64,000 nt of DNA from Geodermatophilus dictyosporus (GTDB lineage Bacteria > Actinomycetota > Actinomycetes > Mycobacteriales > Geodermatophilaceae), in contig NZ_FOWQ01000012.1 of NCBI RefSeq assembly GCF_900115505.1, positions 62,001-126,000 on the forward strand, given 5' to 3'. This document shows positions 40,428 through 48,938 of the stretch, one piece after another. A model generated the notes under the pieces. It did not search any database and had not been told where the DNA came from. It worked only from the letters and a program-made list of their open reading frames with translations. A program made the translations under genes and the position numbers. The stretch's first letter is position 1; every line of letters starts with the position of its first letter.

Positions 40428-41354
40428 GTGTCCGTCACCGTCGTCGGCAGCCTGAACGAGGACGTGCTGGTCGCCGTCGGGCGGCTGCCCGGCCGCGGGG
40501 AGACGGTGGTGGGCCGGGAGGCGGTGCTCGCACCCGGCGGCAAGGGCGCCAACCAGGCGGCGGCGGCGGGACGGCTGGCCGGGTCCGGCGTGGTGATGGT
40601 CGGGCGGGTGGGCGACGACCCGGCCGGCGCGCGCCAGGTGGCCGCCCTGCGCGAGGCGGGGGTGGACACCTCGCGGGTGCTACCGACCCCGGGCACCCCG
40701 ACCGGCTCGGCGACGATCCCGGTCGAGGACGGCAGCGGCGAGAACCTGATCGTCGTCGTCCCCGGGGCCAACGCCGCGCTGACGCCGGCCGACGTCGACG
40801 TGCCGGAGGTGCAGCGGGCGGCGGTCGTGCTGCTGCAGCTGGAGGTCCCGCTCGACGCGGTGCAGGCCGCCGCCGACGCGGCGTCGGGGACGGTCGTGCT
40901 CACCCCCGCCCCACCGCAGCCGCTGCCGCCGGAGCTGCTGGCCCGCGTCACCGTCCTGGTGCCCAACGAGCACGAGCTCGCGCAGCTGGCCGGCACCGAG
41001 CCCGGCGAGCGCTCGCCCGCCGAGCTGGCCGGGCTGGCGCGCTCGCTCGGGGCCGCCGCGACCGTGGTGACCCTCGGCGCCCGCGGTGCGCTCGTCGTGC
41101 CGGAGGACGGGCCCGTGGTGCTGCAGGCCCCGCCGCCGGTCGGGGCCGTGGACACCACCGGCGCGGGCGACTGCCTGGCGGGCGCGCTCGGCGTCGCCCT
41201 CGCCCGCGGCGCCGACCTGCGCGGCGCGGTGCGGGAGGCCGTCGCGGCGGCGGCGCTGTCGACCACGGGGACCGGCGCCCGGGGCGCGCTGCCCGGCCCC
41301 GACGCCGTCCGGGAGCTGCTGGCCGGCATGCCGCCCGCCGTCCCGGTCGGCTGA
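40428..41354 (+). CDS. Ribokinase-like PfkB sugar kinase
   Basis: 308 residues. The N-terminal PfkB pattern is SVTVVGSLNEDVLVAVGRLP, then GGKGANQAAAAGRLAGSG. The C-terminal signature VGAVDTTGAGDCLAGALGVA holds the anion hole and catalytic Asp. NPNE-like LVPNEHELAQLAG is present. These features fit ribokinase (ribose to ribose-5-phosphate). The GTG at 40428 has GGAGG 7 nt upstream; a longer in-frame extension overlaps DUF6328 and is rejected. No ribose transporter lies nearby. A small GC hairpin (41381-41395) follows and may terminate it. Confidence 0.87.
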   Translation: MSVTVVGSLNEDVLVAVGRLPGRGETVVGREAVLAPGGKGANQAAAAGRLAGSGVVMVGRVGDDPAGARQVAALREAGVDTSRVLPTPGTPTGSATIPVEDGSGENLIVVVPGANAALTPADVDVPEVQRAAVVLLQLEVPLDAVQAAADAASGTVVLTPAPPQPLPPELLARVTVLVPNEHELAQLAGTEPGERSPAELAGLARSLGAAATVVTLGARGALVVPEDGPVVLQAPPPVGAVDTTGAGDCLAGALGVALARGADLRGAVREAVAAAALSTTGTGARGALPGPDAVRELLAGMPPAVPVG

Positions 41355-41426
41355 CCGCCGGAGGTTCACCCGGCCGGTCGCGGGGCAAGGCCCCGGAGCA
41401 CCGACCCGCGACCCGAGGAGGACGCC

Positions 41427-41576
41427 GTGACCGAGCCCGAACGGCCCCCGCGCACGCCCGAGCGCGCGGAGGGCGACCCGGACCAGCAGGAGACCGACGA
41501 CGGCCGCACCCCGCGCGCGGAGGACCCGGCCGAGGGCCGGCCCCTCGGCGACGGTCCCGCCGACAGCCCGTCCTGA
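41427..41576 (+). CDS. Small acidic disordered protein
   Basis: 49 residues, almost entirely Pro, Glu, Asp, Arg and Gly (starts VTEPERPPRTPERAEGDPDQ). Good GAGGAGG before the GTG supports translation. No domain recognised. One of four similar small acidic ORFs between 41.4 and 46.2 kb. Confidence 0.5.
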   Translation: MTEPERPPRTPERAEGDPDQQETDDGRTPRAEDPAEGRPLGDGPADSPS

Positions 41577-41781
41577 GCCCGGACGGACCCGTCCACCCCC
41601 TCCTCCCGTGCTGCCGCGGCCGCGCGCACGGGAGGCGGGCACGGGGTCGTCCCACGGGTCCCACGCCTCACCACCGTCCCGACCAGCGCGTTCGCCCCTC
41701 GGTCACCCGGAGCGATCACCCGTGCCGGGGGACCGGCGCGCCGTGGACTGATCCGTCACGGGAGGCGGCACCATCCCCGGT

Positions 41782-42441
41782 GTGACCGCCGCTGCCCTGC
41801 CCCTCGCCGACGCCGACAGCCCGGCCCCGGTCCGCCGCAGCCGCGCGGAACGGGAGGCCATCGTCCTCGACACCGCCGAGCGGCTCTTCGCCGGGCGCAG
41901 CTCGCGCAGCGTGGGCATGGACGAGCTCGTCCGCGAGACCGGCCTGGGCAAGATGACCGTCTACCGGCTGTTCCGCAGCAAGGACGAGCTGGTCGGGGCC
42001 TACCTCGCGCGCAAGGCGGCCACGGTGCTGGCCACCATCGACGCCGAGCTGCAGCGCCTGTCGCACGACCCGCGCGCCGCGCTGCTGTCGGTGGTCGGCG
42101 TCGTGGAGCGCGACGTGACCCGGGCCGGCTTCCGCGGCTGCCCGTTCACCAACGTCAGCAGCGAGTACGACGACCCGCAGCACCCGGCCCGCGTCGCCGC
42201 CGCCGACTACAAGTTCGGGCTGCACGGCCGCCTCGAGCGGCTCGCCGAGCAGGTCGCGCCGGGCGGAGGCGAGGACCTCGCCGCGCAGGTGCACCTCATC
42301 GTCGACGGCATGTACCTCTCCGGTGGCCTGCTCGGGCCCGACGGCCCGGCCGCGCACGGCCGCCGGCTCGCCGAGCGACTGGTCGACCTCGCCGCCGCCG
42401 ACTCGGCCGCGGCGCGCCCGGCCCTGGTCACCTCCGCCTGA
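41782..42441 (+). CDS. TetR/AcrR-family regulator
   Basis: 219 residues. The N-terminal HTH is REAIVLDTAERLFAGRSSRS then VGMDELVRETGLGKMTVYRL and FRSKDELV. The C-terminal ligand domain has the GCPFTNVSSEYDDPQHPARV pattern shared by a subgroup of TetR proteins. The GTG at 41782 gives a short leader before the HTH. Target unknown; the nearest candidate is the double palindrome upstream of the FadE5-like gene 1.3 kb downstream, but this is a guess. The stop codon lies in the first of three tandem 15-bp repeats. Confidence 0.85.
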   Translation: MTAAALPLADADSPAPVRRSRAEREAIVLDTAERLFAGRSSRSVGMDELVRETGLGKMTVYRLFRSKDELVGAYLARKAATVLATIDAELQRLSHDPRAALLSVVGVVERDVTRAGFRGCPFTNVSSEYDDPQHPARVAAADYKFGLHGRLERLAEQVAPGGGEDLAAQVHLIVDGMYLSGGLLGPDGPAAHGRRLAERLVDLAAADSAAARPALVTSA

Positions 42442-42473
42442 GCCACCTCCGCCTGAGCCACCTCCGCCTGAGC
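42429..42473. repeat. Triplicated 15-bp unit across a stop codon
   Basis: CACCTCCGCCTGAGC occurs three times in perfect tandem (42429-42443, 42444-42458, 42459-42473). The first copy contains the TetR stop codon TGA (42439-42441). Confidence 0.95.
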
Positions 42474-42539
42474 GCGGGCCCGGCCCGGCGGCCCACCTCT
42501 CGCCGGGCGCGGCCCGGTCCCAGCCCGCAGGATGGGCCG

Positions 42540-42965
42540 GTGACCGCCGACCGCAGCCGTCCCGACCTCGACGACACCACGGTCGAGGGGCTGGGCAAGC
42601 TCTCCGAGGCCCTCGAGACGATCGAGCAGGCGCGCGGTCAGCTCTACGGGTTCCACCAGCACTCCGGCAAGGCCGACCTGCTGCTGCAGGACGCGGTCGA
42701 GCTGTTCCGGAAGGCCGGGCACACCCGGTTGGCCGACGACCTCGACCGCGACCTCGTCGGGCGCAACGTGATCGCCGACCGCTGGACCTTCCAGATCGTC
42801 GAGGACTACGACGCCTCGTACTGGTCGGTCTTCCGCGCCTTCGACGAGCGCGCCCGCACCGAGCTGTCCGACGGCGACCGGCACGTCTACGAGGCCCGGA
42901 TGAAGCAGCGCGAGCGCAGCGCCGGGCACCCCGCGCACGAGGCCGGGCCCGCGCTGTCGGAGTGA
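42540..42965 (+). CDS. Conserved hypothetical protein
   Basis: 141 residues, soluble, mostly helical: VEGLGKLSEALETIEQARGQ, LYGFHQHSGKADLLLQDAVE, LFRKAGHTRLADDLDRDLVG, RWTFQIVEDYDASYWSVFRA. Good third-position GC bias throughout. CAGGAT ends 6 nt before the GTG, consistent with a leaderless transcript. I do not recognise a named family; close homologues appear to be restricted to actinobacteria as far as I recall. Confidence 0.75.
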   Translation: MTADRSRPDLDDTTVEGLGKLSEALETIEQARGQLYGFHQHSGKADLLLQDAVELFRKAGHTRLADDLDRDLVGRNVIADRWTFQIVEDYDASYWSVFRAFDERARTELSDGDRHVYEARMKQRERSAGHPAHEAGPALSE

Positions 42966-43011
42966 GCCCGCCCGGTCGCCACCCGGCCGCCGGGGACGCA
43001 GACTCGCCAGG

Positions 43012-43197
43012 GTGAGCACCCGCGAGCAGAAGATGCCCGAACCGGAGACCCCGCGCTCCGTCGGCCCCCTCGGCAGCGCCACGTCCGGTCCGCCGGCGCC
43101 CGACTCCGACGGCCCGGAGGACACCGGTCCGGCCGACGGCGCCGCCGGCCCCTCCTGGCCGCCGGCGGGGACCGAGCCGGCCGCCCACCGCGACTGA
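43012..43197 (+). CDS. Small Pro/Gly-rich acidic protein
   Basis: 61 residues (starts VSTREQKMPEPETPRSVGPL), disordered composition, no domain. Weak translation signals. Listed because it follows the pattern of other small acidic ORFs in this region and lies in a clean intergenic slot. Confidence 0.4.
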   Translation: MSTREQKMPEPETPRSVGPLGSATSGPPAPDSDGPEDTGPADGAAGPSWPPAGTEPAAHRD

Positions 43198-43238
43198 GGT
43201 CCCGTTTGACCCGGCGCCCCGGCGGACAGACCCGGGAC

Positions 43239-43631
43239 GTGACCACTCCCGGAACGCCTGCCGAGCCCCGGCCCTCCGCCCCGGGCACCGACCCGTTCGC
43301 GACCGGCTACGGGACCTCCCCCGCCGGGTCCGCACCCACCGGGACGACGCCGGGCGGCACCTCCCCTGCCCCGACGCGGCCCTCGGGTCCCTCCCGTGCG
43401 GGCCGCGCCGGGCGAACCGCCGGCCGCGGCCTCGCGCTGGTCCTGCTGATCGCCGTCACCGTCGTCCTGGTGCTGTTCGCCGTGTTCAACGGCGAGACCG
43501 TGCCCATCAGCCTCGTCTTCACCGACGTGCGCGCGCCGCTGGTCGTCGCGCTGCTCATCGCCGCGGCCCTCGGCTTCCTCGTGGCCGCGCTGCTCGGCGC
43601 CGTGCTCGCCGCCCGCCGCCGCAACCGCTGA
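43239..43631 (+). CDS. LapA/DUF1049-type membrane protein
   Basis: 130 residues. A disordered Pro/Thr/Gly-rich N-terminus of about 60 residues precedes two helices: GLALVLLIAVTVVLVLFAVF and PLVVALLIAAALGFLVAALL, separated by NGETVPISLVFTDVRA, the typical layout of the LapA (lipopolysaccharide assembly protein A) domain family. The C-terminus is basic (AARRRNR). In actinobacteria its role is unknown. The GTG at 43239 is favoured over a TTG at 43206. Confidence 0.78.
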   Translation: MTTPGTPAEPRPSAPGTDPFATGYGTSPAGSAPTGTTPGGTSPAPTRPSGPSRAGRAGRTAGRGLALVLLIAVTVVLVLFAVFNGETVPISLVFTDVRAPLVVALLIAAALGFLVAALLGAVLAARRRNR

Positions 43632-43684
43632 CCCCCGCCGGACGCCGCGACCCACCCCCTGCGGGCGTGTCCCACCGCACGGCC

Positions 43685-43732
43685 TTGCTCCTGGTTACCC
43701 GCCGGTAATAGCTTCGCTACCGGCGGGTAACC
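43685..43732 (+). promoter_or_regulatory. fadE promoter and double palindromic operator
   Basis: GGTTACCCGCCGGTA (43693-43707) and TACCGGCGGGTAACC (43718-43732) form a perfect 15-bp inverted repeat with a 10-nt spacer. Each arm is also a small palindrome (TACC-N4-GGTA), so two operator sites lie 22 nt apart, centre to centre. A TTGCTC at 43685-43690 and ATAGCT at 43708-43713 (17-nt spacing) could be the promoter, placed so that a repressor would block it. The TTACC-N4-RGTAA core is also in the etfD promoter. Confidence 0.72.
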
Positions 43733-43772
43733 ACGCTCGCCGCACCGGCACGGAGCACGGGAGCGACACGGC

Positions 43773-45617
43773 ATGGGCCACTACACCGCGAACCTGCGGG
43801 ACCTCGAGTTCAACCTGTTCGAGTTCCTCGACACCAAGGACCGGTTCGGCACCGGACCCTTCGAGCAGATGGACGCCGGGACCGCGCGCGGCGTGCTCGC
43901 CGAGGTCCGCCGGCTGGCCGAGGGCCCGGTCGCGGCCTCCTTCGCCGACGCCGACCGCAACCCGCCGGTGTTCGACCCGGCCACCCACTCGGTGACCCTC
44001 CCCGAGTCCTTCAGGAGGTCGGTCCGGGCCGTCGAGGACGGCGAGTGGTACCGCCTCGACCTGCCCGAGCACCTCGGCGGGTTCGGCGCCCCGCACGCCC
44101 TCACCTGGGCCGCCTTCGAGATGATCCTGGGCGCCAACCCCGCCGTCTTCATGTACGGCTCCGGCGCGGCCTTCGCGGCCATCCTCCACGAGCTCGGCAC
44201 CCCCGGCCAGAAGCGCCTGGCCGAGCTCATGCTCGAGCGGAGGTGGGGCGCCACGATGGTGCTCACCGAGCCCGACGCGGGCTCCGACGTGGGCGCCGGC
44301 ACCACCAGGGCCGTGCAGCAGCCCGACGGCTCGTGGCACGTCACCGGGGTCAAGCGGTTCATCACCTCGGCCGAGCACGACCTGAGCGACAACATCGTCC
44401 ACCTGGTGCTGGCCCGCCCCCGGGGCGCGCGGGCCGGCACCAAGGGGCTGTCGCTGTTCGTCGTCCCCAAGTTCCACGTCGACCTCGCCACCGGCGCGCT
44501 CGGCGAGCGCAACGGCGTGTACGTCACCAACCTCGAGGAGAAGATGGGCCTGAAGGTCTCCACGACCTGCGAGCTCACCTTCGGTGCCGGCCCGGTGCCG
44601 GCGCGGGGCTGGCTCGTCGGCGAGGTGCACGACGGCATCGCGCAGATGTTCCGGGTCATCGAGCACGCCCGGATGTTCGTGGGCACCAAGGCGATCGCCA
44701 CGCTGTCGGCCGGCTACCAGCAGGCCCTGGCCTACGCGAAGGAGCGGGTGCAGGGCGCCGACCTCACCACGACGTCGAAGGACGCCCCGCGGGTCACCAT
44801 CACCCACCACCCCGACGTGCGCCGCTCGCTGATGCTGCAGAAGGCGCACGCGGAGGGCATGCGGGCGCTCTACCTGTACGCGGCGAGCTTCCGCGACCGG
44901 GTCACCGCGGCCGAGGTCGCCGGCACCGCCGACGGCGAGGAGGCGCGCCTGGCCGCCCGCGTCAACGACCTGCTGCTGCCGGTGGTCAAGGGCTACGGCT
45001 CCGAGCGCGCCACCCAGCTGCTCACCAGCGAGTCGCTGCAGTGCCTCGGCGGGTCCGGCTACCTGCGGGACCACCCGATCGAGCAGTACGTCCGCGACTC
45101 CAAGATCGACACCCTCTACGAGGGGACGACGGCGATCCAGGGCCAGGACCTCTTCTTCCGCAAGGTCGTCAAGGACGGCGGCGTCGCGCTGACCTGGCTG
45201 GCCGGCCAGGTCCAGGCCACCATCGACGCCGAGGCGGGCAACGGCCGGCTCAAGGAGGAGCGCGCGCTGCTGGCCACCGCGCTCGCCGACGTGCAGGGCA
45301 TCCTCACCGCGATGTTCGGCCACCTGACGGCCGCGCAGGAGGACGTGACCTCGCTGTACCGGGTCGCGCAGAACACCACCCGGCTGCTCATGGCCGTCGG
45401 CGACCTCGTGACCGGGTGGCTGCTGGTCCGCCAGTCGGAGGTCGCCCTGACCGCCCTGGCCGGGGAGGTGGCCGAGCGGGACCGGTCCTTCTACGAGGGC
45501 AAGCTCGCCGCCACCCGGTTCTTCTGCACCCAGGTGCTGCCCCGGCTGTCCGCCGAGCGGGCCGTCGCCGAGGCCACCGACAACGCGCTGATGGAGGTCC
45601 CCGAAGCGGCGTTCTGA
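43773..45617 (+). CDS. FadE5-like acyl-CoA dehydrogenase
   Basis: 614 residues, longer than standard acyl-CoA dehydrogenases (about 390) and matching mycobacterial FadE5 along its length. It starts [20 protein letters not shown] and has [16 protein letters not shown] and [12 protein letters not shown], then [13 protein letters not shown]. The catalytic-base region is [17 protein letters not shown] (Glu near 449). The C-terminal extension ends EVPEAAF. It oxidises acyl-CoA to enoyl-CoA with FAD, passing electrons to ETF; mycobacterial FadE5 has broad chain-length specificity. Expression is probably controlled by the palindromes upstream. A palindromic repeat (copy 3) begins 28 nt after the stop. 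Confidence 0.92.
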   Translation: MGHYTANLRDLEFNLFEFLDTKDRFGTGPFEQMDAGTARGVLAEVRRLAEGPVAASFADADRNPPVFDPATHSVTLPESFRRSVRAVEDGEWYRLDLPEHLGGFGAPHALTWAAFEMILGANPAVFMYGSGAAFAAILHELGTPGQKRLAELMLERRWGATMVLTEPDAGSDVGAGTTRAVQQPDGSWHVTGVKRFITSAEHDLSDNIVHLVLARPRGARAGTKGLSLFVVPKFHVDLATGALGERNGVYVTNLEEKMGLKVSTTCELTFGAGPVPARGWLVGEVHDGIAQMFRVIEHARMFVGTKAIATLSAGYQQALAYAKERVQGADLTTTSKDAPRVTITHHPDVRRSLMLQKAHAEGMRALYLYAASFRDRVTAAEVAGTADGEEARLAARVNDLLLPVVKGYGSERATQLLTSESLQCLGGSGYLRDHPIEQYVRDSKIDTLYEGTTAIQGQDLFFRKVVKDGGVALTWLAGQVQATIDAEAGNGRLKEERALLATALADVQGILTAMFGHLTAAQEDVTSLYRVAQNTTRLLMAVGDLVTGWLLVRQSEVALTALAGEVAERDRSFYEGKLAATRFFCTQVLPRLSAERAVAEATDNALMEVPEAAF

Positions 45618-45645
45618 CCCCGTCGACGGCGGCCGGCCCCGCCCC

Positions 45646-45687
45646 GCGGTGCCCGACCTCGCGCTGCGGGGTGAGGACGGGCACCGC
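45646..45687. repeat. Dispersed palindromic repeat, copy 3
   Basis: Arms GCGGTGCCCGACCTC (45646-45660) and GAGGACGGGCACCGC (45673-45687) with one mismatch and a 12-nt loop. The 38 bp from 45648 to 45685 are the exact reverse complement of 13739-13776, so it is inverted relative to copy 1. It lies just after the acyl-CoA dehydrogenase gene and may act as its terminator. Confidence 0.88.
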
Positions 45688-45782
45688 AGGGCGAGGCCGG
45701 TGGTCCCACCGCCGCCGGTCGTTTCGGGGGGACGACGGCGGGCATGGCACCCCCGGACAGCGCCGTCGGACAGGAGGAACCC

Positions 45783-46040
45783 GTGAGCGACCCGCAGGGC
45801 AGCGACCGGATCCAGCAGGGTGTCCCGACCGCGTCGGGCACCGGCGACAACAGCAGCACGGGCACCGGCTCGAGCTTCGACGACGTCCCGCTCACCGCCG
45901 ACGAGGCGATCGAGCGCGACGCCGCCAGCGACGACGACCTGCCGGCCCGTGCCGACTCCGACGTCGCCCGGGCGCGCACCGGCGGCCCGTCGGGCGAGGT
46001 GTCCGGCCCCACGCCCCGGTCCGGAGGAGGGAACGACTGA
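45783..46040 (+). CDS. Small acidic disordered protein
   Basis: 85 residues (VSDPQGSDRIQQGVPTASGT; SSFDDVPLTADEAIERDAAS), rich in Asp, Ser and Gly, no cysteine, no hydrophobic core. The GTG has GGAGG 6 nt upstream; an in-frame ATG at 45744 lacks one. Its stop overlaps the ATG of the next gene (TGATG), so the two form an operon. Function unknown; the composition suggests a stress-related disordered protein. Confidence 0.65.
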   Translation: MSDPQGSDRIQQGVPTASGTGDNSSTGTGSSFDDVPLTADEAIERDAASDDDLPARADSDVARARTGGPSGEVSGPTPRSGGGND

Positions 46041-46231
46041 TGAGCGAGCCCGACCACACGGGGTACCGCGAGTCCCCCGACACCTCCGACGGGCCGACCG
46101 ACGCGAACATGGTCGACGGGGTCCCCGGCGAGGACCGCGCGGACGCCGGGGAGAGCGACGTCACCCTCACCACCGACGACGACGCCCAGCGCGACGACTC
46201 CGTCGTCCGCGGCGGCAACCAGGCCGGTTGA
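46040..46231 (+). CDS. Small acidic disordered protein
   Basis: 63 residues (MSEPDHTGYRESPDTSDGPT; DVTLTTDDDAQRDDSVVRGG), strongly acidic. It starts in the TGATG overlap with the preceding small gene and has GGAGGAGGG upstream. No domain recognised. It ends 9 nt from the convergent response-regulator gene. Confidence 0.65.
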   Translation: MSEPDHTGYRESPDTSDGPTDANMVDGVPGEDRADAGESDVTLTTDDDAQRDDSVVRGGNQAG

Positions 46232-46240
46232 CGCGCGGGT

Positions 46241-46846
46241 TCAGATCCAGCCGTGGCGGCGGGCGACCTCGACGGCGGCGTGCCGGTTGGCCGCGCCGAG
46301 CTTGCCCGCGGCGGCGGACAGGTGGTTGCGCACCGTCCCCGGTGACAGGTGCGCGCGGGCGGCGATCTCCTCGACCGGGGCGCCGCCGGCCGCCAGCTCC
46401 AGGACGTCGGCCTCCCGCGGGGTCAGCGGGCTGTCCCCGGCGCTGATCGCCTCCGCGGCCAGCTCGGGGTCCACGTAACGGCCGCCGCGGGCCACGGTGC
46501 GGACGACGTCGGTGAGCACCGGTGCCGACACGGTCTTGGGCAGGAAGCCGCGCACCCCGGCCGCCAGCGCGCGCTTGAGGTGCCCGGCCCGGCCGTGGCC
46601 GGTCACGATGACCACCGCGCAGCCCGGCAGCAGGCCGCGCAGCCGCCCGGCGACGGTGATGCCGTCGAGATCGGGCATCTGCAGGTCGAGGACGGCGACG
46701 TCGGGCGCGTGTGCCCGGGCCATGGCCAGCGCCTCGTCCCCGGAGGCGGCCTGTGCGACGACCTCGAGGTCGTCCTCCAGCGCGAGCAGCGCGGCCAGGG
46801 CGGAGCGGATGAGGTTCTCGTCGTCGGCCAGCAGCACGCGGATCAC
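46241..46846 (-). CDS. NarL/DesR-type response regulator
   Basis: 201 residues. Receiver: VIRVLLADDENLIRSALAAL with phospho-Asp in VAVLDLQMPDLDG and VIVTGHGRAGHLKRALAAGV. LuxR-type HTH: LTPREADVLELAAGGAPVEE, IAARAHLSPGTVRNHLSAAA, GKLGAANRHAAVEVARRHGW. The GTG start overlaps the stop of the kinase gene (GTGA). It is the last gene of an ABC-ATPase, permease, kinase, regulator operon and probably controls that operon or membrane-lipid genes. Confidence 0.9.
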   Translation of the reverse strand: MIRVLLADDENLIRSALAALLALEDDLEVVAQAASGDEALAMARAHAPDVAVLDLQMPDLDGITVAGRLRGLLPGCAVVIVTGHGRAGHLKRALAAGVRGFLPKTVSAPVLTDVVRTVARGGRYVDPELAAEAISAGDSPLTPREADVLELAAGGAPVEEIAARAHLSPGTVRNHLSAAAGKLGAANRHAAVEVARRHGWI

Positions 46847-48048
46847 ACCCGCACCCCCACCGGGACGGTCGCCGTCAGCACGAAGCGGCCGCCCTCGCGG
46901 CGGGCCGACAGCCGTCCCCCGGGCGCGGCCAGCCGCTCGGCCAGCCCGGTGAGCCCGGCGCCGCGGTCCCCGTCGCCGGTCACGCCGTCGTTCACCACCC
47001 GCAGCTGCGCGACGCCGTCCGACGTCGACAGCGCGATCGTGCAGGTGGTCGCACGGCTGTGCCGCAGCACGTTGGTCACCGCCTCCCGCACCACCCAGCC
47101 CAGGGCCGTCTGCACCGGCGCGGGCAGGACGACCGCGCCGTCCTCCCCGCTGACGGTCACCTCGACGCCGGCGGCCCGCAGCACCGACCGGGCGCCGGCC
47201 AGCTCGCCGGGCAGGTCGCTGCCGCGGTAGCCGCGGACGACGTCGCGCACCTCGCGCAGCGACTCCTCGGCCACCCGGCTGATGTCGGTCAGCTCCTCCA
47301 CCGCGCCCTCCCGGCCGCGGCGCACCAGCTCCGCGGCGAGCTGGCTCTTCACCGCGATCGCCGAGAGGTTGCGGCCCATGACGTCGTGCAGGTCGCGGGC
47401 GAAGCGCAGCCGCTCCTCGGCGACGGCGAGCTGGGCCTGCACGCCGCGGGTGCGCTCCATCTCGACGACGACGTCGAGCACCCACACGGAGAACCGGAAG
47501 GCCAGCACCAGCCCGGTGACGGCGGCCGTGAAGACGGCGGCGAGGACCAGCGCCGTGGCCCACGGCTCGCCGGCGAGCAGCAGCACCCCACCGACCAGCA
47601 GGCCGACGCCGGCCGAGGCGCGGGTCAGCACGCGCGTCGTCCAGACCGGGGAGGCGGCGGTCAGCAGCATGGCCAGCGGGAGGGCGACCAGCCAGCCCGT
47701 GCCGGTGTCCCCGGGCCGGGTCAGCCCCTCGGCGACGCCGGTGCCCGCGGTGACCGCGGCGGCGCCCAGCGCGGCGGCCAGGGGACCGGTCTGCAGGGAG
47801 CGCCGGGTCCAGCGGGTGGCCAGCCCGGCGCGGGCCAGCACGACGCCGGTGACGGCCACGGAGACCGAGCCGGCCAGGTACAGCCAGTCGGCGGGCGTGG
47901 TCCCGACGCCCTCGGCGCCCAGGACCATCAGCGCGAGCGCGGGGGTCAGCGCCAGCCAGCCGTAGAAGGACCACCGCGTGTAGAGGTCCAGGCGCTGGGG
48001 GTCGGTGCGGCTGCTCCACCACCGCGCGACGGTCGGCACGGCCCTCAT
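46843..48048 (-). CDS. DesK-type sensor histidine kinase
   Basis: 401 residues. Five to six N-terminal membrane helices (FYGWLALTPALALMVLGAEG, LYLAGSVSVAVTGVVLARAG and others) lead to HisKA_3 with LRFARDLHDVMGRNLSAIAV (phospho-His) and a HATPase domain with VVREAVTNVLRHSRATTCTI and GAGLTGLAERLAAPGGRLSA. DesK-like kinases sense membrane or cell-envelope state. The ATG at 48048 is 47 nt downstream of the permease stop. Its partner is the overlapping response regulator. Confidence 0.88.
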   Translation of the reverse strand: MRAVPTVARWWSSRTDPQRLDLYTRWSFYGWLALTPALALMVLGAEGVGTTPADWLYLAGSVSVAVTGVVLARAGLATRWTRRSLQTGPLAAALGAAAVTAGTGVAEGLTRPGDTGTGWLVALPLAMLLTAASPVWTTRVLTRASAGVGLLVGGVLLLAGEPWATALVLAAVFTAAVTGLVLAFRFSVWVLDVVVEMERTRGVQAQLAVAEERLRFARDLHDVMGRNLSAIAVKSQLAAELVRRGREGAVEELTDISRVAEESLREVRDVVRGYRGSDLPGELAGARSVLRAAGVEVTVSGEDGAVVLPAPVQTALGWVVREAVTNVLRHSRATTCTIALSTSDGVAQLRVVNDGVTGDGDRGAGLTGLAERLAAPGGRLSARREGGRFVLTATVPVGVRV

Positions 48049-48095
48049 GCTGCCGTACCGACCGCCGCCCGCCGGGGGATCCGGCGCGCCCGTCC

Positions 48096-48914
48096 TCAGC
48101 GCCTGGGCGCCCAGCGGAACCACCGCAGGCTCGCCGCGCCGGCGAGGACCACCCAGGCGGCCGCGACGGCGAGCGGGACCAGCGCCGCCCACCACAGCTC
48201 GGCGCCGGCCACCGCCTCGCCCTGCCACGTGCGGCCGGTCAGGCCCAGCTGCACCAGCTCCACGACCGGCGTCAGCGGCAGCAGCCGGGCTCCCGTGGCC
48301 AGCGCCTCCGGCAGCGCGACCAGCGGGAAGAACACCCCGGAGAGCGCCGTCGCCCCGAGCACGACCGGCAGGGTGGTGACCTGCGCGGACTCCGGCGTCC
48401 GGGTCCAGACGCTGCTCAGCGTGGCGAGCACGACCATGAGCACCGCGCCGAGCAGCACGGCCAGCACCGGCAGCACGGGGTCGACGGGCGCGCGCCACTC
48501 GCCGAGGACGACGACGCCGACCGCCACCACGGCGATCTGGACGGCCGTGACCAGCAGCGTCGGGACGGCGGTGGCGGCGAGCACCTCGCCGTCGGTGAGC
48601 TCGCCGGTGCGCATCCGCTGCAGCACGAGGGCCTCGCGCCGGGCGACGTAGGTGACGACCAGGTTGTAGTAGGTGAGGAAGACCAGCGTGAACGCGGTCG
48701 CGGAGACCAGCAGGGTCTGCCCCAGCGGGGCGTCGCCGGACCCGAACAGCGGGACCAGCGCCACCAGCAGCAGCGGCGAGAGCACCGAGTTGACCACGGC
48801 GGTGCGGTTGCGCAGCAGCAGCCGGGTCTCGGCGCCGGCGAGGGCACCGATGCGGCGGAGGCGGGACGGGCCACCGGGGACGGCGGTGGCGGTGCGGACG
48901 GCGGTGGCGGTCAT
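48096..48914 (-). CDS. ABC-2 type transporter permease
   Basis: 272 residues with six predicted helices. It begins with a cytoplasmic segment ETRLLLRNRTAVVNSVLSPL, as in drug/lipid-export permeases, followed by LVFLTYYNLVVTYVARREAL, LSGVFFPLVALPEALATGAR and LPLTPVVELVQLGLTG. It works with the ATPase encoded just upstream to export a drug, peptide or lipid; substrate unknown. ATG start at 48914; the ATPase gene ends 24 nt before it. Confidence 0.88.
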   Translation of the reverse strand: MTATAVRTATAVPGGPSRLRRIGALAGAETRLLLRNRTAVVNSVLSPLLLVALVPLFGSGDAPLGQTLLVSATAFTLVFLTYYNLVVTYVARREALVLQRMRTGELTDGEVLAATAVPTLLVTAVQIAVVAVGVVVLGEWRAPVDPVLPVLAVLLGAVLMVVLATLSSVWTRTPESAQVTTLPVVLGATALSGVFFPLVALPEALATGARLLPLTPVVELVQLGLTGRTWQGEAVAGAELWWAALVPLAVAAAWVVLAGAASLRWFRWAPRR

Positions 48915-48938
48915 CGGGGGCTCCTGTCGGGAGGGGGG

